From the NCBI GenBank assembly GCA_900550695.1, contig URTF01000016.1:1-33143 (forward strand): a DNA stretch of 33,143 bases, in the 5' to 3' direction. This DNA is from an uncultured Ruminococcus sp. GTDB taxonomy: Bacteria > Bacillota > Clostridia > Oscillospirales > Ruminococcaceae. Positions 30,574-33,143 of the stretch are shown piece after piece (positions within the stretch are counted from its first letter, which is position 1; each line of letters starts with the position of its first letter). The notes under the pieces are model-generated. The model saw only the letters and a program-made list of their open reading frames with translations. It ran no database searches and was not told where the DNA came from. The position numbers and the translations under genes are program-made.

Positions 30574-31848
30574 ATGAAAAAACTGATCTCGGCGCTTATA
30601 GCGGCAGTAATGACATTTACGCTCGCAGCAGGACTTCCCACCGGTACGGCTTTGCCCGATATCGCAGTGACGGCTTATGCGGCTGAAACAACGGCGCTTG
30701 AAAAGCAGATGCTGCCCTATCATTACTCGAAGCTTTCGGAAACGGGCAAGGAGGTTTATATCCAGCTGCGAAAGGCTGCACTTAATCATGAAAGATCATT
30801 TACCTATAACAAATCGCTCGATCAGAACCTTGTAAGCAATCTTGCCGACATAATTTTTTATGAGGACTCGATAGCTTTCAATGTCAAGGGCGTTTCCTAC
30901 ATTATTTACAGCAACAAGACTGAATTTGACCTTAAATACACTTTTAATCAGGAATCGGCGGAGAAAATGATGAAAAAAATGGACGCCGTTGCAAAAAAGG
31001 TCACTTCAAAATTCGATGAAGATACTTCCGCTTACAGCAAGATACTTTATATACATGATTATATCGTGGATCACACGGTCTATGATGAGTCTTTGAACTC
31101 CGCTCATGCCGCCTACGGCTCGATGATAGTCGGAAAATCCGTATGTGAGGGCTATGCGAGGGCGTTCGGATATATCTGTGCAAAGGCAGGAATAAAGACC
31201 GTCAACGTTGTCGGAAGAGCTACCGCAAGCGACGGTCACACCGAAAATCATATGTGGAACAAGGTCTATCTGAAAAAGAAATGGTACGATATCGACCTTA
31301 CATGGGACGATCCCGTAACGCCTTATGTTGAAAACAAGAGCTACAAATACTTCCTCCCCGGAAGTGCTGAATTTGCAAAGTCGCATAAGCCATGCAACAC
31401 TTCCCTCACCTACCCCGAGAGTACCTCGGATACGAGCATGAACTATTATGCAAGGAAAGGTCTTGTTGCCGAGGACAGTGACGAGGCTTATGATATGCTC
31501 GTTTCGCAGATCGCCAAAGCCGCAAATAAAGGCAAAACGACCGCAGCGATAAAGCTTTCCGACAGTTCGGTGTTCAGGAATTTCAAAAATTATCTTGAAA
31601 AAAACAACAGCAGTATGTTGTTTGAGATCCTTGCAGATGCAAATGAGGAGTCCGACCGCCGTATAGTCACCGATCGTTATTACGGCTATGCCGCCGACCA
31701 GAGTACATTAACGGTAAAGGTGTATTTTATGGTGAAAGGCACTGTCCTCTCCGATTACTACACCGATACCTCTTCGCTGTCCGCAAATGAAATAAATTTT
31801 TTCAAGGACGCAGGAATAACAAGCAGCAAGTCGAAAAAATCGGCATAA
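30574..31848 (+). CDS. Secreted transglutaminase-like cysteine protein 3
   Basis: 424 aa from ATG 30574, which follows GGGGGA and starts a clear signal peptide (KKLISALIAAVMTFTLAAG, cleavage near AYAAE). The triad is complete: Cys191 (KSVCEGY), His226 (NHMWNKV), Asp241 (DIDLTWDD). The N-terminal part (LPYHYSKLSETGKEVYIQLR) is shared with protein 2 (LPYQYDGLSTQAQRCY), and the C-terminal part (AAIKLSDSSVFRNFKNYLEK) with protein 1 (ATIKLADSRAYRNFINHIEY). This indicates tandem duplication with loss of the last part in protein 2. Located 64 bp after gene 2 and 17 bp before deoB. Confidence 0.88.
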   Translation: MKKLISALIAAVMTFTLAAGLPTGTALPDIAVTAYAAETTALEKQMLPYHYSKLSETGKEVYIQLRKAALNHERSFTYNKSLDQNLVSNLADIIFYEDSIAFNVKGVSYIIYSNKTEFDLKYTFNQESAEKMMKKMDAVAKKVTSKFDEDTSAYSKILYIHDYIVDHTVYDESLNSAHAAYGSMIVGKSVCEGYARAFGYICAKAGIKTVNVVGRATASDGHTENHMWNKVYLKKKWYDIDLTWDDPVTPYVENKSYKYFLPGSAEFAKSHKPCNTSLTYPESTSDTSMNYYARKGLVAEDSDEAYDMLVSQIAKAANKGKTTAAIKLSDSSVFRNFKNYLEKNNSSMLFEILADANEESDRRIVTDRYYGYAADQSTLTVKVYFMVKGTVLSDYYTDTSSLSANEINFFKDAGITSSKSKKSA

Positions 31849-31865
31849 TAAGGAGCGTTGCTAAA

Positions 31866-32990
31866 ATGAAAAGAGTTTTTCTTATCGTTCTCGACAGCGC
31901 AGGAATAGGCTATGAACCCGATGCTGACCTTTTCGGCGACGTCGGTGCAGACACGTTCGGCGACTGTTTCCGAACGGGAAAGCTGAATGTTCCGAATATG
32001 AGAAATGCGGGACTTTACAATATCGACGGAGTTTCGATGGATCCGCCCGTCGAAAAGCCGTGCGGAATGTACGGCAGGCTTCGGGAAAAGTCAATGGGAA
32101 AGGACACGACCGTGGGACACTGGGAGCTTGCGGGAGTGGTTTCGCCAAAGCCGCTCCCAACGTTCCCGAACGGTTTCCCCGATGAGGTTATCAAGCGTTT
32201 TGAGGAAAAAACCGGCTGCGGTGTGCTCTGCAACAAACCCTATTCGGGAACGCAGGTAATTCTTGACTACGGCAGGGAGCATCTTGAAACGGGAAAGCTG
32301 ATCGTCTATACTTCCGCCGACAGCGTTTTCCAGATCGCAGCGCATGAAAAGCTCGTACCGCCCGAAAAGCTGTATGAATACTGTCGTATCGCACGTGAGA
32401 TACTGACGGGAGAATACAGCGTCGGAAGAGTTATCGCCCGTCCGTTCGAGGGAGAGTACCCGAATTTTGTGCGAACAGCAAACAGGCACGATTTTTCGCT
32501 CGTTCCGCCCGAGGATACGATGCTCGACACACTCAAAAATGCGGGATCAAGCACGATCGCAGTCGGAAAGATATACGATATCTTTGCAGGAAAAGGCATA
32601 ACCGAGTTCGTCCGCACGAAAAGCAACGACGACGGAATGGAAAAAACGATAGCGTATGCGAAAAAAGACTTTACGGGTCTTTGTTTCACGAACCTTGTCG
32701 ATTTTGATATGAAATACGGTCATAGGCGTGATGCTGAGGGTTATACAGCTGCGCTGAACCGCTTTGATGAGCAGCTCGGAGAGCTGTTGCCGCTGCTCGG
32801 TGAGGACGACTGCGTGATGATAACCGCCGATCATGGCTGCGCACCGACATTCAGGGGTACAGACCATACAAGGGAGTATGTTCCGCTGCTCGTTATTGGC
32901 AAGGGTATCGAACCGCAGAACCTCGGAACAAAGGAAAGCTATGCGTTCGTTTCGGAATTGGTAAAACTTTATTTACTGCATAATGTGTAA
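31866..32990 (+). CDS. deoB: Phosphopentomutase
   Basis: It interconverts (deoxy)ribose 1-phosphate and 5-phosphate in nucleoside salvage; cytoplasmic, manganese-dependent, alkaline-phosphatase fold. 374 aa. Metal-site segments are FLIVLDSAGIGYEPDA at the start, SMGKDTTVGHWELAG near residue 80 (phosphorylated Thr), and MITADHGCAPTFRGTDHTRE near the end. AAGGAGCG precedes the ATG. It follows the transglutaminase genes closely but has no evident functional tie to them; no other nucleoside-salvage gene is adjacent. Confidence 0.96.
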   Translation: MKRVFLIVLDSAGIGYEPDADLFGDVGADTFGDCFRTGKLNVPNMRNAGLYNIDGVSMDPPVEKPCGMYGRLREKSMGKDTTVGHWELAGVVSPKPLPTFPNGFPDEVIKRFEEKTGCGVLCNKPYSGTQVILDYGREHLETGKLIVYTSADSVFQIAAHEKLVPPEKLYEYCRIAREILTGEYSVGRVIARPFEGEYPNFVRTANRHDFSLVPPEDTMLDTLKNAGSSTIAVGKIYDIFAGKGITEFVRTKSNDDGMEKTIAYAKKDFTGLCFTNLVDFDMKYGHRRDAEGYTAALNRFDEQLGELLPLLGEDDCVMITADHGCAPTFRGTDHTREYVPLLVIGKGIEPQNLGTKESYAFVSELVKLYLLHNV

Positions 32991-33051
32991 TTATTCTATT
33001 CCGCAGGTTTGTATAAATACGGAATGAAATTTATATTTGCAGAATCATAAA

Positions 33052-33086
33052 AAACGGTACTGTCGTCAAACATGACAGTACCGTTT
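33052..33086 (-). terminator. Strong hairpin terminator, T run on the reverse strand
   Basis: AAACGGTACTGTC (33052-33064) pairs perfectly with GACAGTACCGTTT (33074-33086). The reverse-strand reading continues TTTATGA, giving a T run. The forward reading has only TTT before CAG. It probably ends a reverse-strand gene beyond the window and may also slow deoB transcripts. Confidence 0.7.
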
Positions 33087-33142
33087 CAGTCTGTTGAAAA
33101 AGTATATTATTGAAAAAAGTTGCACAAAATTAAAGTTTACGT
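33087..33142 (-). repeat. 56-bp repeat, right copy of the inverted pair
   Basis: Reverse complement of 28121-28176 with one mismatch. It is cut only by the window end. Confidence 0.85.
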
Positions 33143-33143
33143 C

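Overview
The window looks like a chromosomal segment of a spore-forming, Gram-positive anaerobe of the Clostridia, most likely a Ruminococcus-like member of the Oscillospiraceae. This is inferred from strong AAAGGAG-type ribosome binding sites, consensus sigma-A promoters with 17-bp spacers, a phenylalanine T-box leader, dipicolinate synthase genes (spore formation), a VTC-domain/DUF4956/CotH gene triad and secreted transglutaminase-like proteins. The genes are mostly intact housekeeping and envelope genes separated by repeat-rich intergenic DNA. There is no rRNA, tRNA, prophage, CRISPR array or complete insertion sequence.

Left part (1-9.7 kb): a reverse-strand XRE regulator is divergent from a forward cluster. 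That cluster holds a histidine-phosphatase-family protein with an altered catalytic motif, a membrane protein and an RluA-type pseudouridine synthase. A truncated MFS transporter remnant follows, then a large membrane-anchored M23 peptidase with LysM-like and G5 domains, preceded by two WalR-box-like direct repeats. On the reverse strand are a small lipoprotein and a membrane protein-acpS-nnr cluster.

Middle part (9.7-22.3 kb): a Phe T-box controls pheS, a small membrane protein and pheT. After a repeat-rich spacer come a degenerate MNT/HEPN pair and a zinc-ribbon protein. An SDR epimerase and a BMP-type solute-binding lipoprotein lie on the reverse strand. A CBS-domain protein is translationally coupled to a small XRE regulator, and valS follows.

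Right part (22.3-33.1 kb): dpaB and dpaA lie on the reverse strand. Divergent from them is an operon of a VTC-type polyphosphate-polymerase-domain protein, a DUF4956 membrane protein and a CotH-kinase-family protein with a long Ser/Pro/Asn/Asp-rich tail. The last block has three tandem secreted transglutaminase-like proteins, the middle one with Ser in place of the catalytic Cys, followed by deoB. A 56-bp inverted repeat flanks this block.

Several non-coding repeat families run through the window: palindromic elements with ATACTAAT ends (four copies), GTAGGGGACGGG hairpin repeats, TAATGCGTAATGC tracts, and a GTGGACGTAAACTTTG-containing family. Two ATACTAAT elements end in the same promoter-like sequence pointing into the adjacent gene, so these repeats may shape local transcription.
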